From positions 253,001 to 317,000 of the forward strand of contig NC_134970.1 in assembly GCF_965638725.1 (NCBI RefSeq): a stretch of DNA of 64,000 nt. The letters are read 5' to 3'. Shown piece after piece: positions 1-15,000 of this stretch (position 1 is its first letter; the number at the start of each line of letters is the position of its first letter). The position numbers and the translations under genes are program-made. The notes under the pieces were generated by a model that saw only the letters and a program-made list of their open reading frames with translations, made no database searches and had not been told where the DNA came from. Origin of the DNA: Aptenodytes patagonicus (lineage: Eukaryota > Chordata > Aves > Sphenisciformes > Spheniscidae).

Positions 1-3000
1 ATCTTCTCCTTCAAAGACTCCAGTTCATTTCTAAATGCCCAATTAACAACCATTAGTAAATATGTACTTAATAACTTTAACTTCTTTTCACTACTGCTAA
101 ATAAACCCATACTTTATTTTCTAAAAAGAGCTGCTAATATTGATGAGAACTTCATAAGCTGTTCAATGAAATGTTCTTAAAATGATGCAAAGTGACTGGT
201 TAAGTTAATGTCTGACCTGTACATACTGCTTGAAAGTATTGAAAGATGTTCCCCTTAGCTGAGTAAAATATATTCTAATCTGTAATATCTTAATGCATCT
301 ATGAAACACGGAAGGCTGCCTGTCTACTGGGTTGGTGGTACAGAGACTACTTCAGAGAGCAGCATTTAACCAGTTTCACCTTTTCACATTTAATCCATAA
401 CCTTTAACTTCTATTTTCATTTCCTTCACACCTAAGATGTTGATGCAGAACAGGATAGCTATATGTAATAGGAAGCTATGGCAAAAATTGTTCCTGTAGC
501 AATAGGTATCGCTAATTTGTAGAAACTTCTACGTGGCAAACATCAATAATAAATAGTTTCTGTTTAGCTATATAACCTAAAAAAAGCATTAATTTAAAAC
601 TCACAGAAAGCAGCATAAGAACACAACATTTAGACTAACTCTGAAGGAATCTAATCTTCTTCCTTTAATAATATTGTACATTGATATCTGTTTTCACTTG
701 CCTTAGCTGGCCATTTGCTGCTTCCAGGTTTTCAACTAACTGCTTTGTATTTTCTTCTTTTTTTCTACTATCCTAAATAAAGCCCATGTAAGTAAAATGA
801 ATAAAATTCAAAGTGACATCTTAAAAAATTCAAAGACATCTTAAGCAGTATTGTGACCTGCCTTACTCACAAGGGTAACTGCACTTCCCTTGTATTTTAA
901 ACACAAAAAATAGTTCAGATACTCTACAGAACCATGTCACGTTGCAGTTTACCATATGATTTATATTTTAAATTGCATGTTGTCCTTTAAAAACAGCTGG
1001 AAGTTTACAACTTGCCTTATGACTTTCTTGCAGTTTCTTGAGTTCTGTAGCCACATCACTTTTCTCTTGTGCTATTTGTTCTTTTTGTAATAAAAGCTTA
1101 TTGATATACACTGTTAGTTGTTCATTCTTTAGCCTAATTTAAAACAAATGGTCAAGAGAAGTAAGAACACGTATTTTGAAATTTCCTTTTCAGTTAAATT
1201 TATCCATTACAAAATGTTACTTCACACTGAAAAAAGTCCTGACCTATATCTATAAATTTAAGCTTTGCAGCAAAGTTACAGTGATGCAAAAAGGCGACAG
1301 AAGAAAGAAAGGAGAGTCAGCTTTTATATAAATATAATGATTGTTGAAGACGATGTAGTTCAATATCCAGCTCAAAGCAGGGTTAACAATGAATTCAGAA
1401 ACTTTCTCTTCAGGTTAACCCAACTAAGTCACAGAGATATGGAACAACTACATACATATAAATAACAAAAATGCAATTTATAAATATAAGTATATAACGG
1501 ATGTCATACTGTGTGCATAGGTTCAAAATTTTAATTAGAAAACAATCATAGATCATTTCATTGTATATTAAAGTAACTTCTATGTAACAAAAAAAATTAA
1601 ACTAATACTATGTTTTCAAAAATGATCATACGCCTCTTGTTCAAGATCTGTATTCAGTGTCATAAGCTGTTTTAAATAATTTTGTTCCTTTTCAGCTGTA
1701 CTAGTCAGCTGTACTTTCAAATCATGGATTTCTTTCTGCAGAAGAAAAAGAAAGTGCTTTGAGTATACATATGTAAACTACAAGTCATGAAAGCTATCAG
1801 AAATGAACTGACAACACCAAGCTTTCAGATGAAACAAAAACTACACACATGCCATAAATTAGCCAGACTGTATCTTTACATCTCTCTGGTGTGATGTGGA
1901 AGTAGTGTGAGATAGTGAACTCTGACATGAATGCTAAATGTGTCCCCTCTTGTAAGTCTAACTAACCAGTCTGCAAAATTACTGACAAAATTAGCTTTCC
2001 TTGGACATTATTTTAAAGAAAGACGTTTGCTTCAGACATCATAAGCTTTTGCATTCACCTAAAAAAACCCAAACAAACAAAAAAAACCCAAAACCACAGA
2101 ATTCCAGTACTATGTGATAGAATAAGCACATATTTTGGATGCATCCCAAACCACAAAGCAAAACTCTTCCCTCAGAAATTTGCTGCCATTACAAGATAAG
2201 GCAAGCCTTGTAATGTAATGTAGTTTATAATATATAAATGCTTTGAGTACTGTTTCCTCCAAATAATTGGTGAAACACTGATACCACAGGCACTGGCAGG
2301 CAGTTGCTGGGGGGGGGGGGGGGGGGGAGGGGGCAGGGAGAGAGAGAGATTAGTTTTTAAGCACAGCACACAATGAACTTCTGGAATTTCTTATCACAGA
2401 AGGCCATGGAGGCAAATAGTATGAGGAGGTTCAAAAACAGATGAGACAAGTGAACGTGAACAAGTCCATAAACTGATAGCAAAGGCAACTGACAGGGATG
2501 TGTCCTCAAACATCCTTAATCAGCGACCGTAGGAATGTAAGGGGGATGGACCATAGATAATAGTTAGGCTCCTCTACTACATAGTATCTTCTGCTGTCAT
2601 TGTCACGAGCAGAGCAGTGCATTGGGTGGAGCACTGGTTTGACTATATGATATTTCTTATGTTCTTATATACAAGTGATAATGTGTAACAACTATTTATA
2701 AAAACATGTTACTATCACCCTTTATTCAGACCTCTCTGATTTGGAGAACATTTTTCATTTCTTCTTCTCTCTCCTGCAAATTTTCTACAGTAGCCTCAAG
2801 ATCTTTCTTCTTCACTAGAAGTCCTTCAACTTTTCCCTGTTTAAGAACATTAGTGAAACTCAGTTTAGAAAATTCAATGCACAGTATATAAGGAACAAAC
2901 ACACGTGGTAACATGCAAACCTGTTTTCACACTCTCTTACTTTAGCTGATGCGGTTCTTGTTAGACTTGTAAATACAAGATCATAACTAAAATAATCCTG

Positions 3001-6000
3001 TATTAAAAGTGTACTTCACATAGCTTAGACTTCTGCAACAGAAAATGGGCCTGTGTCACAGTTCAGTAAGGTTCACAGAGACCAGAGCTAATTACCTCAG
3101 GAAACTTCCCTGTAAGTATGAAAAGAACACCCAGTATAATGGGAATACATGGAACAGGGTGTTATAACCCAAAAGACCTTTCTGCAGGCTCTTAAATGTT
3201 TTCTCTGAAAAGGGACATGCATCAACACAGTACGCAACGCTTTCTAGATACTAAATGCTGCAGTATGGAGGACACCTCACCATACCTAACACCCCACAAA
3301 CAGCAAAATAATCACAACAAATTTGTGAAGTAATAAATCTGTGAAACCTATGAAATTGCTTATTAGTTTCGTCATTTTGTCATACATAACATTTTCACAA
3401 ATTCCACTGCCTTTTCTGGGTGGTGTCAGAAGCTTGGTTATCCTTCAAACACCAAAATGAGGTAAGCCTTTACAACGCTTAATTTTAGAAGATTATTATG
3501 AAGCTAGCTAGCCACTCAAGGAATTATCTTTACTGTCGAAAATTAGTTGATCCCTCAGCCTTAAATGTCATATGCGTGGTGCTCACAAGGTTTGAGCTAC
3601 TGTTCATCTCAAAAAAAAAAAAAAAAGTATTTTTCAGAAAGGTTCAGAATGAGGAAGAAGTGAGTACTAGACATAACTAAAAATGAGAAATCTTTATGTC
3701 CAGAGGGAGCGGCATTTGAATAGGTGTGAATGAAGAAGGAAATGACCAGAAACGTTGACAAGGAAAACCAAAACAAAGCAGAACAAAACAAGAAAGACAG
3801 TGGAAAGAATCAAGTCCTTCCAAGAAAACAACGAAATCGTCTAAAAGACAGGTAACAAAGTTTAGTAGCAACATTAAGGCAGATTAGACAGTGTTTATAT
3901 ATGGCACTTAAGATACTTAAAAAGCAAGAGAGACTTCATATGAAAAATGCCATGAGACTAAATAAAATGAACATTTACCAGCGTTTCTGACAGCTCTTCA
4001 AGTCGCATTTCTTTGTCACATTTTAGTTTAGTCATCTCTTCTACAGCACATGTAATGTAAAATTAATTGAACAGAAATAATTTTACATATTTAGCAGGCA
4101 CTATAAAGCGTTTACCCCTTTGCAGTACCCAATTTTCAAAACTTGTTGGATTAAGTTCAAAAATTATAAAGCTAAATTATAACCTAAATTATGACTTAAT
4201 CTAAACGTAGAGTTGAAAAAAAAATTATTCAGAAAGACATTAGGAAATACATATATCTGAAGATAAACTAATCATTCGCCTTAAATAAAATTCAGAGCCT
4301 ATTATGTTTTCCACAATCATGGCTTCAAATAAACTGTGAACTGTAAGAATGTTTACAAAAGAGTAGTCTCCAAGTATTGATGCGTCTGCATTTTTCCAGA
4401 AAAAAAATCTGGACTGCTGAAGATACTCACATGGATATGCTGAAAAAGGAAACCATTTATTAGTAACTTCAAAATGTTTTCTATGTGCACATTCACATTT
4501 ACTGGTATTTTTTACAAGTACTGGATGCCAAACTCATTTTTGCTCTGGAGTTCTCACACGTCACATCTCACCTTGTTCTAGACAAGCATTAGCAGTTAAC
4601 TTTTGAACACTTATCTTTAGATGCCCTCAATATATACAAGGACATCAAACTGTATTTCTCATCTATCATACCAGGACTAGAGACATATGCTGCACGCTGG
4701 GAAAACAGTGTTAAAGATAGATCTCTTACTCTGGAGGCTAAGAAGCGCATATCTAGAAACCACAGAATATCAAAGCAATAGTTAAAGCAAATCACTGTCA
4801 AAGTGATTCTACATCCAACATGGGGACAGTGGTCTGCAGGAAAGCTTAATCCAAGTGTTTTGTCTCTGCTACAAGCTACAGAAGCCATTCCTGGAATGTA
4901 CTGTTCAGCAGTCTAACACTACCTCTCAAACAGGTCTGCAGTGCTATCAGTCTCAACTGGAAGAGTGCAGAGACACCAAAATGACTTCCAGGAGAATCCA
5001 TGCATGTATGGTCTTACTATTGGAGGTCTGCACAGCACTGCTGTTTGACTGTTGCCAGCTACAATGACTACCAAAGAAAAGGGAGTCAGATGAGTAAAAA
5101 TAAATTTAAGCATTCCTGACAGATATAGGGTACTGTAAAACCATTTTTCCAAGCAATAGGGACAGTCTATTTTCAGAAAACAGCAGAAAACATTTTTATT
5201 ACTACCTAGCTTGTTTTCTTTCTTTCTACAAATCTTACCCAGTTCAGCAGACTTATTTCTGAGCTCCAAGGTAAGTAGCTTTGACTCATCTTCATATTTC
5301 TCCAATCTAAGAAAATGGTAATTAAAAAAAATTGTATAGTACAAAGCACTGCATTTGAAACTTAAAGGACAATAAGACAAAGTCTTGCCACAAGCATTTT
5401 AAGAACATTTACCTTTCAACAGGCAGGTGATATATCTGCCTGCAACATGTATCAAATTTCACTTTTACAAACTTGGAACAGCAGACATAAAAGTAAACAA
5501 ATATATACATACATAAACCTGTATTTCTTAAAAACAGAATTATGGAAGTCGGGGGGGGGAGGGGGAGGGCAAAAATTTGCTTTCTTATAGACCAATATCA
5601 ACCAGCACAACTGAAAAAAATTACATTAAATTCTCTGCATTTAGACTAGTGTGTCAAACAAAAGAATTTCCGCTTCATATCCCTTCGTTTTTGGATTTGT
5701 CATAGACTGCAACTACTTAGAAGACACCTTAATGCCACGTACCCAAAATCACTGTTTCTTTAAAAACTCAGCTGTGATAATGTATTAAAATACATATTTA
5801 TTGCTCTGTTCTCATTTTTAGAAAGGTTGATTTTAGTTGCTATCACGTTCTTTGACAAATACATAATTTTTAAAACTACAGAAAACCTGAAATACATTAA
5901 TAATAGGCATCGGCATTAAACAATACTATTATCACATACAGAAGAATATCTTCCTCACTAAATGTTCCATTAACAAAGAACTGTCAAATACTAAATGAGA

Positions 6001-9000
6001 TTACTGCTCTCTTAGTTAAGAGCTGCATCCACACAAAATCAAACAGCACAACCGTCTTCAAGTGCTAATAATTCAAATAACCAGACAGGTGAAGGACTTT
6101 TAAAAAAAAAAGTTATTAGTGATCACAAAAAAATGTAATTACACCAGATCACATATGAAGTTTAGGTTTCATTCCCAGCAGCTTGGTAATCTAGTATTTT
6201 ACCTATAAGATCATTCTTTGAATTTAAACTGTTTAATTTACCTATTTTGCTCTTTTTGCAGCAAGCTTTTCAAATTGGAAATAGAAGTCTCAAACTCCTC
6301 TCTCAGGGATGCATGCAAAGCCTTAGTTTTTTTACAGTCTTCCACTTGTGCTTCTTTTTCTCCAGTGACCTGAATTAATGCTTTCACTGCAGTCTGCAAT
6401 TCGGTTTCTAAGCTCTTTTGAGTAACCTACAAAAAGTTATGTAATTTCTAAACATGTTTTGCAACAAACGGATACAATTGTTTCATATTTAAAGTATCAG
6501 TAAATATTTATGCAATTACTTGTCTAATCTATTTATACTGGAAAATTATAAGCAAGCTGTACCTCTGTTTTTTGCAATGAAACTTTGGCCTCTTCCAGTT
6601 CTGCCCTCAAATGTTCTTGCTTGATTTGGGATTCCTTTAACATTTCTCCTTCATGTCCTAAGCAAAAAGATACATGCTTACATTTAAGAAAAACAAGATA
6701 TTTACTAAAAAATGCTTCTATCTATTTTCTGTATTTATAGATAAATACATTCCTACAACTTAATCAAGTTACATAATGTATTCATGTCATTGTTAAGGAA
6801 AAAGCCTCCAAGATAATTATTCAACTTATTAAGTAACAGTAACCAAAATGTAAAATTACATATACTTATAAAATTTAACAAACTGCAGCCGCTTACATGT
6901 ATCTGGCATAAAAATGATACTAAAACCTTCCTCTCCACTGCCCAGGGAAGGGGAGGCTGAAAATTGCCCCAGTTCTAAAGAACAAAAGGTACTTGCATCA
7001 TACACTATAAATATTTTGTAATATGAATGGCTTAAAAATACTGAAAATCAAGTTCTGAAAATGAGTTTCCTCAGTGGCATCTGATTGTATGTTTGCAAAA
7101 CTCAAGCAATGTATTTTCCCACTGCAATCTTCAAAAGCTCTCACTGCTTGACTCACCCTTAAAAAAGAACCCTTCAAAAATAGTTATACTTCCAATCCCA
7201 GCCAATCCTTTGCCTATTTGCAAATAAGATTCCATTTAAAAGCTGTAACATTTGGGGGGGTTATTTGGCAAAGATGTGAAAACATGTCTTGTTGAACACA
7301 GAACAAAGCTACTATTTATGGACTACTGAATAAATATACTTTGAAGACCCTTCACTAACTTGATTTGAAACAGATCAATCCAGTAACCAGGAAAAACACT
7401 TTTATCTATTATTGTGCCATGTTTACTCTACAAGCCCAACTGAAATGGGAAAAATCTCCAGAACAGGAGCAGGGTTATACAGTGTCCTGGTAAAACTTAC
7501 TTCTGTTACAGAAAAGGAATGACAGGGTATATGGCACCTTTACAGTAGCGTAACATGTTCACACTACAGTTTACTGAAGAGTAAAAGAAAAATCCCTCGC
7601 AATGAAGCTGTCATGTCAATACAAAAACAGGGTGTAGCCTAAGCCTAAAGAGAAAATCTTTGTTATGAAATAAGGGCCTAGATTTTATACATACACAGAT
7701 TACACTATCAGTCCTGATCCCACATCAGCAGCTTCTGTTCCAAATGAAAATATGGCCTGCAAGGCCCCAAAATTCTGCTGCTGACTAGTAACAGGGTAAA
7801 ATTATCATGATCCTGTTTCCTATACTTCTATAACCAATTACATTTTAACATAGCAGAGAGAACTCTTACTTTTTGCTTCTACTAAGTCAGCAATCTTATT
7901 TTTGGATTCCTGCAACTGAGTCTTGATGTCTCTTATGATATCATCTTTTTCATCACTCTGTATGGTAAGAACTGAAATCTAACAAAATTAACATAATATC
8001 ATAATGAAGTCTAGAAAAAAGGACAGATTCTCATTTTCATTTGTGCACCATGTATGATTAGCATACATAGTGCCGTCATTCAAGTTAAATAAGGTGGTCG
8101 GTCTTAGCCAAATATTGATCAAGTCATATTACTCTGGGTGAAAAAGCTCTTCAGTTCAAAATCAATACATGAATTCCAACAGACTAAAGATAGTGGAACA
8201 TCACTAAAGTTAGCAGAATCTGACTTACATGAGGCTCCAGCTGTTATTTTTGTCCTTTTTACTGATGCCCAGAAACACTCCTTGCCCCTTTGCAATGTCA
8301 CATCCATTCTCAGAGAAACCAACAACTCTTGACCTTCCCAGATACAGACTCCTGCTTACAAACTAAAAACTCTTATCACAATTAATTTCTTCAACTTAAT
8401 CAGCCTTCCACCATGGCTACCTCATCACCACTACAAAAAAAAAAACAAAACTACTCTAATCTCAGATTCCTAAACTCTCTTACCAGCCTGGGGTCTGATA
8501 CGCATTATAATCCTTCTTCCCACTTTCCTTCTTACTAGATATGAACTACACCTTTCTTAACTATGAGGAGTGATGACTGCTTTACTAATTTTATGCTTCT
8601 GCACAAGCCACTTCTATAAAGGCAACTATATGTACAGAGAACAGAAAGAGTATTCAGTGTTTACATGGTGCTTTTAAATCCTGTCACTAAGATGTCCCTT
8701 GTTACGATACAGCAGCCTAATTCATATTTTATTCCAAATAAATAACACAAAAGGAACATACCACAAAAGGTCATTTGCAATATTAATTTCCATCCTTCCA
8801 AAATACATGTATTTTACAAACAACCAAGCACTTTTAAAGTAATTATTTTCATTTGATATATCAGTAAGTCACAAAAGCAAAACAGTGTTCAAATATTAAA
8901 GAAACTGCAAATTTGTTTCAAAAATAAAGCTGTACATATTAGATTGTAAAACTGAGCAAACCTGCTTTTCCTTCATACTGACTTCCAGTTTGCATTCTTT

Positions 9001-12000
9001 TTCAAACTTGTCCACTTTTTCTGCTTCTTCTTTTACTTTTGAGATATAGTAATAACCATAGTTAATATACTAGCTAAAATATACTCTAAGTTAAATACAA
9101 TTTCCAGTTTAAGATTGCTTATAATTGTACAGCTGTACAATTTGTTTCCTAAAGAGTAATTGTTGAGCTCATGTTTGAAATTATTTTCTAATCAGACAAA
9201 TTAATTTTTGCGCCAGCTTTCCACAGAATTAGTCCATTATTCCATGTATCACTTAATAGTTCATTATAAGAAACTAAGAAATGCACATGTAAAAATGAAA
9301 CAGGCACACAGTAGTGTAAATAAAGCAAATATTTAACTAAAATTTCTGTAGCTATACACTAGTGCATTATCATTTAAATAAACCAACTACATAAAATAAG
9401 TAGTGACTGTACTTCACAGACAAAACTTAGACTTCGAGTGACTATTTGAAAAATAAAGTTCTAAATCTGACCCATTGGAAAAACAATAAAAGGGTCCAGG
9501 CATTTAATAGCAGGCAGCATGAATGAAAGAGGGTCCAGACTGTCACAGAGTTAACAGTTCACCATTCTAGCACTTTGTATCTTTCTGGCCTGAAACTGCA
9601 TGCAATAAAATCCATGAAGCACAACATTGTTAAGCCTGCAGCATAAACAAAATAAACAGAATTCTCACATTTGAAACACATTTCCAATCTGGTGTTCCCT
9701 GCTTGCACACGAAGCTCTTCAAATGCCATTATCGTTCTCTAAAAATGAAATTCAATATATACATTCGTACAAAACTAAGTACTTTCAGTAATGAAGAATT
9801 ATCTTTATGGCTTGTAAACAAACAGTATTACAAGCTCGTTCATATTTGTAGGAGAAATTTTGTTAAAAACAAAATTCAGAGCATAAACATATTTTGAGTT
9901 AACAGAATGTTATAATTATTCAAAGTTGGAAGTTTAAGAATTTCTATACTCAAGATCTAAACAATTTCAAGGATTAAGTATTTTTACCGGTCCATGTTTG
10001 TAGATCCCTAACACAACAGAGGAGGAGTTGTACTTTTCTTAATTGCTACAACAACCTGTAATTAATATTTACCCATTATACCAGGTACTCTCTGACTCTG
10101 CTTAATATCATCACTCCCAAACAATGATGCCTCACATTTCTCTATAATAAATATACTAGGGTCTTATCTTCCACACTGGAATAATTAATAACAAAAATAT
10201 GATTAATTTATTTGGCAAGTCTTCACTTCTTTTACAAATTAAAAAGGTAAAAACTCTCTTTAAGTCAAGGAATATTCACACCTTATACTTCTTATTCCAC
10301 ACAAAATCACCAGTTTCCATAATAAATTTTGTTGTTTTGTGTCACACTCAAAACTGAAATTAACTTTCTTTGTTCATCTTTATTTTATATTGCACTTTAC
10401 ATTAAATAAAATTATCTAACAGAATAACCTTAATATACCTGACCCCAAAACCTGACCCCTATGCAACCCGCTCTAGTTGACTCTGCTTTTAGCAGGGGAA
10501 GTTCTCCAGAGGATGCTTCCAACCTCAGCCATTCTGTGAAATCACCAGATAGGTGAAACAGAGTACAAAAAGACAACGGAAGTTATGGCAGTCACCTAAC
10601 ACTAAGCCGATTGTACATATCACACAGATCATAGGGATCTGCATCCCAAACTGATGCGTTTTATCCAATGAATGTGCCCTATACAATACAAACATAATTC
10701 CTGAAAAGGGACTGAAAACCTGACTTCCTGCATCACACATGACAGTTCTAATCACTTTATGAGAGAACGTTCTTTGTATGAATAGTATCTCAACATATGC
10801 ACATAACTCAGATATCTCAACATATCCATGTAACTTGGATCACATTTGAGCCTTTTAACAAGCTACGTCACTTACTTCAACGTTGTTATTAAGTTCCACG
10901 TATAGTTGTCTTGTTTCTTCTCTTTCATGTTCATCTATCAAAGTAAGAATGAACCATAAAGTTGTCCTTTTGAAAAAGAATGCCAGCTGTCAAAGCCATT
11001 ATGCTTAAACAGCATAATGAAATAAAAAAGGAACTATAGGCTCTTTTCTTATTTAAAAAAATCATTATGAAACAGGGTGCCAAAAGTTATATCATCTGGA
11101 GGAAATGTATATTCCATCGAAACATCAAGCAAGCTCAGCTTTTCAAATTTCTTTCCCAATCTCACTTTTTCCGTGAATAGTGTAATTCTGGATCAATTTA
11201 TATAACTATATTAATTTTGAATTCGTTGAATATTAATGTATCAAAAGTTAGTGTTTTAAAAACTGTAATATAAGATTTAGCACTGAATTTCTTCCCATCA
11301 GCAGAGATACCCATGACCACAGAACAGTCATTATAGAATTGTAACGATACTCCATCTCTTTCGTTTTTTCAGTTTTGTAATTGATTATTATTTTTCCTTA
11401 AGAAAACAATTGTAGAAGAGAACAGTAAGAAACACAGCTATCAAAGAAGTACAATACATCTATACAGAGGTGTTTGTAGAAGCAAGGCTAAAAAGCAACA
11501 GACACTTCTTAAGTATCCGGGATCAAGTTAGTAAAATTTTAAAGATTATAATAACAATTCTGAATTTCAATAGAATAAAATCCCAAGTCAAGATTGTATT
11601 TTAAAACCTCAAGAATTTAAACTTTGTTAAGTTACCAAGCTGTCTTGGCTTGGTCAATTTAGTGAGAAGAATGCTAGTTACTCATAGTGTCTCGGGGTTT
11701 AGACCTTTTTTCCCCACAAATCTGTAACTGCTCCAAACAGGATAACACCAACCCTGGAAATTTGTTAAGAGAGAGCTGGGAAAGGTAACTAGAGTAGATT
11801 CTACTGCCTAAACACAGGCATGAAGTGCCACCTCATAAGTCTTAATATATTCAAGGTATCTGGATGGGACTGAAAAACGTCAATGGACTGACAAGACTTA
11901 AGGAGGCCTGCACTCCTCTGGAGTGGCTGCTAGTGGCTAATCAGGGCTGCTTACACTACCTTAAACCTGTATCAGTGTTTTAAGACACATAAATAGCTCC

Positions 12001-15000
12001 CAGGCATGTAACCTTTTAGCAAACAATCATACTGACTTCAGAAAACCTCTGGATTTAGAATTACAAAACATATGTGTATTAGACCTATGGCTTCACTTCT
12101 AATTTCACTCTGATGCAGAGCCACATACAGTTTATCTCAACTGGAGAACGTACTTGGAACAGAATGATAGCTTTTTTCTTTCGTGAATTTAGAGAAAGCT
12201 AGAAGTACATTTACTTTCATAAATCAAAATTTAAATAGCATTTACATTTGGTGGACTTCTCTGTAAAGTGAGTACAGGTTTCCTTGAGCAGATTACACAG
12301 ATGCCTTGAAGCGCTGCTTCTAAAAGAGGGAAAAAATACCCGTAACATGTTGTCACAGGAATGCATGGTACTTTGCATACCTAAGTAGTAACAATGTAAA
12401 TGCCCTGATGACCTTTACAGTTTAACAGCTATATGTAACTTCCCATACTAATACAGTTCTCAGCAAAAAAACTATTTTCACAAAAACATACTTGACTGTA
12501 TTACTTACTCTTTCAAGAGATCTTTATTTTCACATATCTCATCTTCCAGTTTTAAACTTAGTTTTTCATTTTCAAACTAATTTCATAGGGAACAAATACA
12601 AAAACACATTGTTATTGAAAGATAGGTTAGAAATATACTTTCACTTCTCAAATCTCACATGAAAAAGTAGTTTTTTGTATCAGAAGACAGAAATCTGTTT
12701 TATCTGATATTACATGCTGAGACATCTTTTGTTACAGTTTGCATGAAAGACATAACAATAAACAATAATTTACCAGCAACTGAAACACTTACAGGTATGT
12801 TATTCATACATACATTCGCACACTGCATGTGCGCACCCCTTCTCAGAATAACCATTTTCTCAAGGCAAAAGTCAAACAATGAAAGATGATTCAGGTTACT
12901 AAAGCCAATGCAAACAAACAAACAACAACAAAAAGGAAGGACCAATAAATTGTTTAAAACATGTATTTCAGTCACAAAGCTGTCCATCACTACCAGCGAG
13001 GTAAGAAACTGGGATAAAGCAGAGCGCACTACTTCCTGTATGTGCTGAATACAGAAATATGCATGAGCATACTTTACACATACCAGGATGATGAAAGCTT
13101 ATTCAGTCTTTAACAGGTTTCCGCATACCCACAGTATGATGTGCATGTAAATATTACAAAGATGGAATGCACATTGTTAAAAAGAGAAAAACCATTTTTA
13201 AAAAACAAATGTTACTTTTTCCTTTAATAACAGTAAAGCCCTAGGTCATTGGTATCTAGCCAAATGGCTTCTTTGAAGTCATCACGTTAACAGTTCAAAA
13301 TTTCTTCAACCTCTGCAACATTCTTTAATTGTATGAGTAATATTTTCATACTAAATCAGGAAGAACTTTCTCTTTACTTTACATATTCAATGTATATTGT
13401 ACAATACTGGCCTGCAATTCTTGAATGGCTTTACGCTGTGCTTCAATAATCTTTCTATTTTCTTGCAGTTTTTTTTCTTTCTGCTTTAGTTCTGATTCTA
13501 CAGTTAGTTTCCACTGCTTGATCTTCTCAGCCTCTTTGTAGAGTTTTGAATACAATTCATTCATTGTTTCTATATTCTATTAAAATAGGTTCCACAATTA
13601 ATTAATAACATTTTAGACACATATTTATCTCTTAGAAATACCACAAGAGTAAATTTTTTTCCACAGATGGTGACACAAGCTTATATACGATCAGGAACCA
13701 AAGTTTAAATCTTTGTGCATCCACTGTGTATGTATCAACAGACATTACAGAATAAGTATGAGACACAAACACAAGTGAAAAATACCCCACTGCCTTCAGA
13801 TATAGTGACATCACTAAATAGATAGCCTTAAAGATATGGATAACTGCACTCCACCAAAAGTCAATAAAAGTTTTGCTAGAGTTGTCAGTAGAGCCAAGAT
13901 TCCTTCTGTTAGGTTCTTCACACCATTTCCCTCCTCTTATTCTGACAGATACTGCTGCGTTAAGTAAAAGCAGCTTCAGAGATTTTGTCCAAGACTACCC
14001 GCGATATGTTTTTACAGTTAACTCATACACAAAGCAGGAAGAAAACCCAACCAATCTTGTGCTCTTAGAACATCTTTAAAGTGCTGTACAATCAGCACTT
14101 GATCAATGGTTTAGGCAGGTAACAGTAGTACAGTAGGCCACAGGGCAGTTCTGCAGTTTGTTTTAGGTATGATGTCACCTAACGCTATCCTTGTTTTGGC
14201 TGCATCATGATACCATTACAGTCCTGTCTGTACTCTAATAGCTGCTAGGGCTAAAGAAGTTTAGTCCTCGGGAATTTGAAAATCATTAGGAGGACTGCAA
14301 GAAATACATTCCATTTTGTTGCAGCAAACAGCATTTCATATCTGGGAAGCAAAGGAAGCTACCGCAAAAAAAAATTAGCTTTACTGAGCTATACTAAAGC
14401 AGAAAAACGTTGGTAAAGATGCTATGAGAAGAATCAAATGCTTGAGGAAACCACTCCACTAAATGCATTGTTTTACAGATAAAATAAAGCCAGACAAGGC
14501 AATTGGGATAATCTGCTTCGATTTTCCAAAGAATACTCTGACTTCAATCCTGCCTTTCAACAGACTATTCAGAACCAGTTCTAGAAAGATATTTAAGTGC
14601 CTAAATCTTATTCTGATTAAAACTCCCAGGCTTCCCAGGCACTTTAAAAAAAAAAAAAAAACAAAAACCACCAAAAAACCAAACTTGGAAATCACCTTAA
14701 TATTGAAAGGTTTATCTCCAGGCATGTTCACTGAATCACAAATACCCCCTCTAAGTGATTCAGCTTTAAACAGGAAACAGAAAACTCTTATTCCCTTTTG
14801 ACTACTTCCTTTAGCCCTGAATAGTGCTTTAGGCGCTGTCTGGGGAACAAATTAAGAGGCCCTAAGAAATGAGATATGCAGAGTTTATACTTAGCTGACC
14901 TCTTCATCTACCTCAGAGCAAAGTTTTACTTGCTGTGAAATCGCATCTGAAATATGAAGAGATTTTGATCAATGTATTACTAAAAAAATAACGATGGAAT

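Noticed and set aside
4919-5380. 153-codon minus-strand ORF
   Set aside because: Only the 68-nt piece 5239-5306 is a real SYCP1 exon; the rest is intron read-through.
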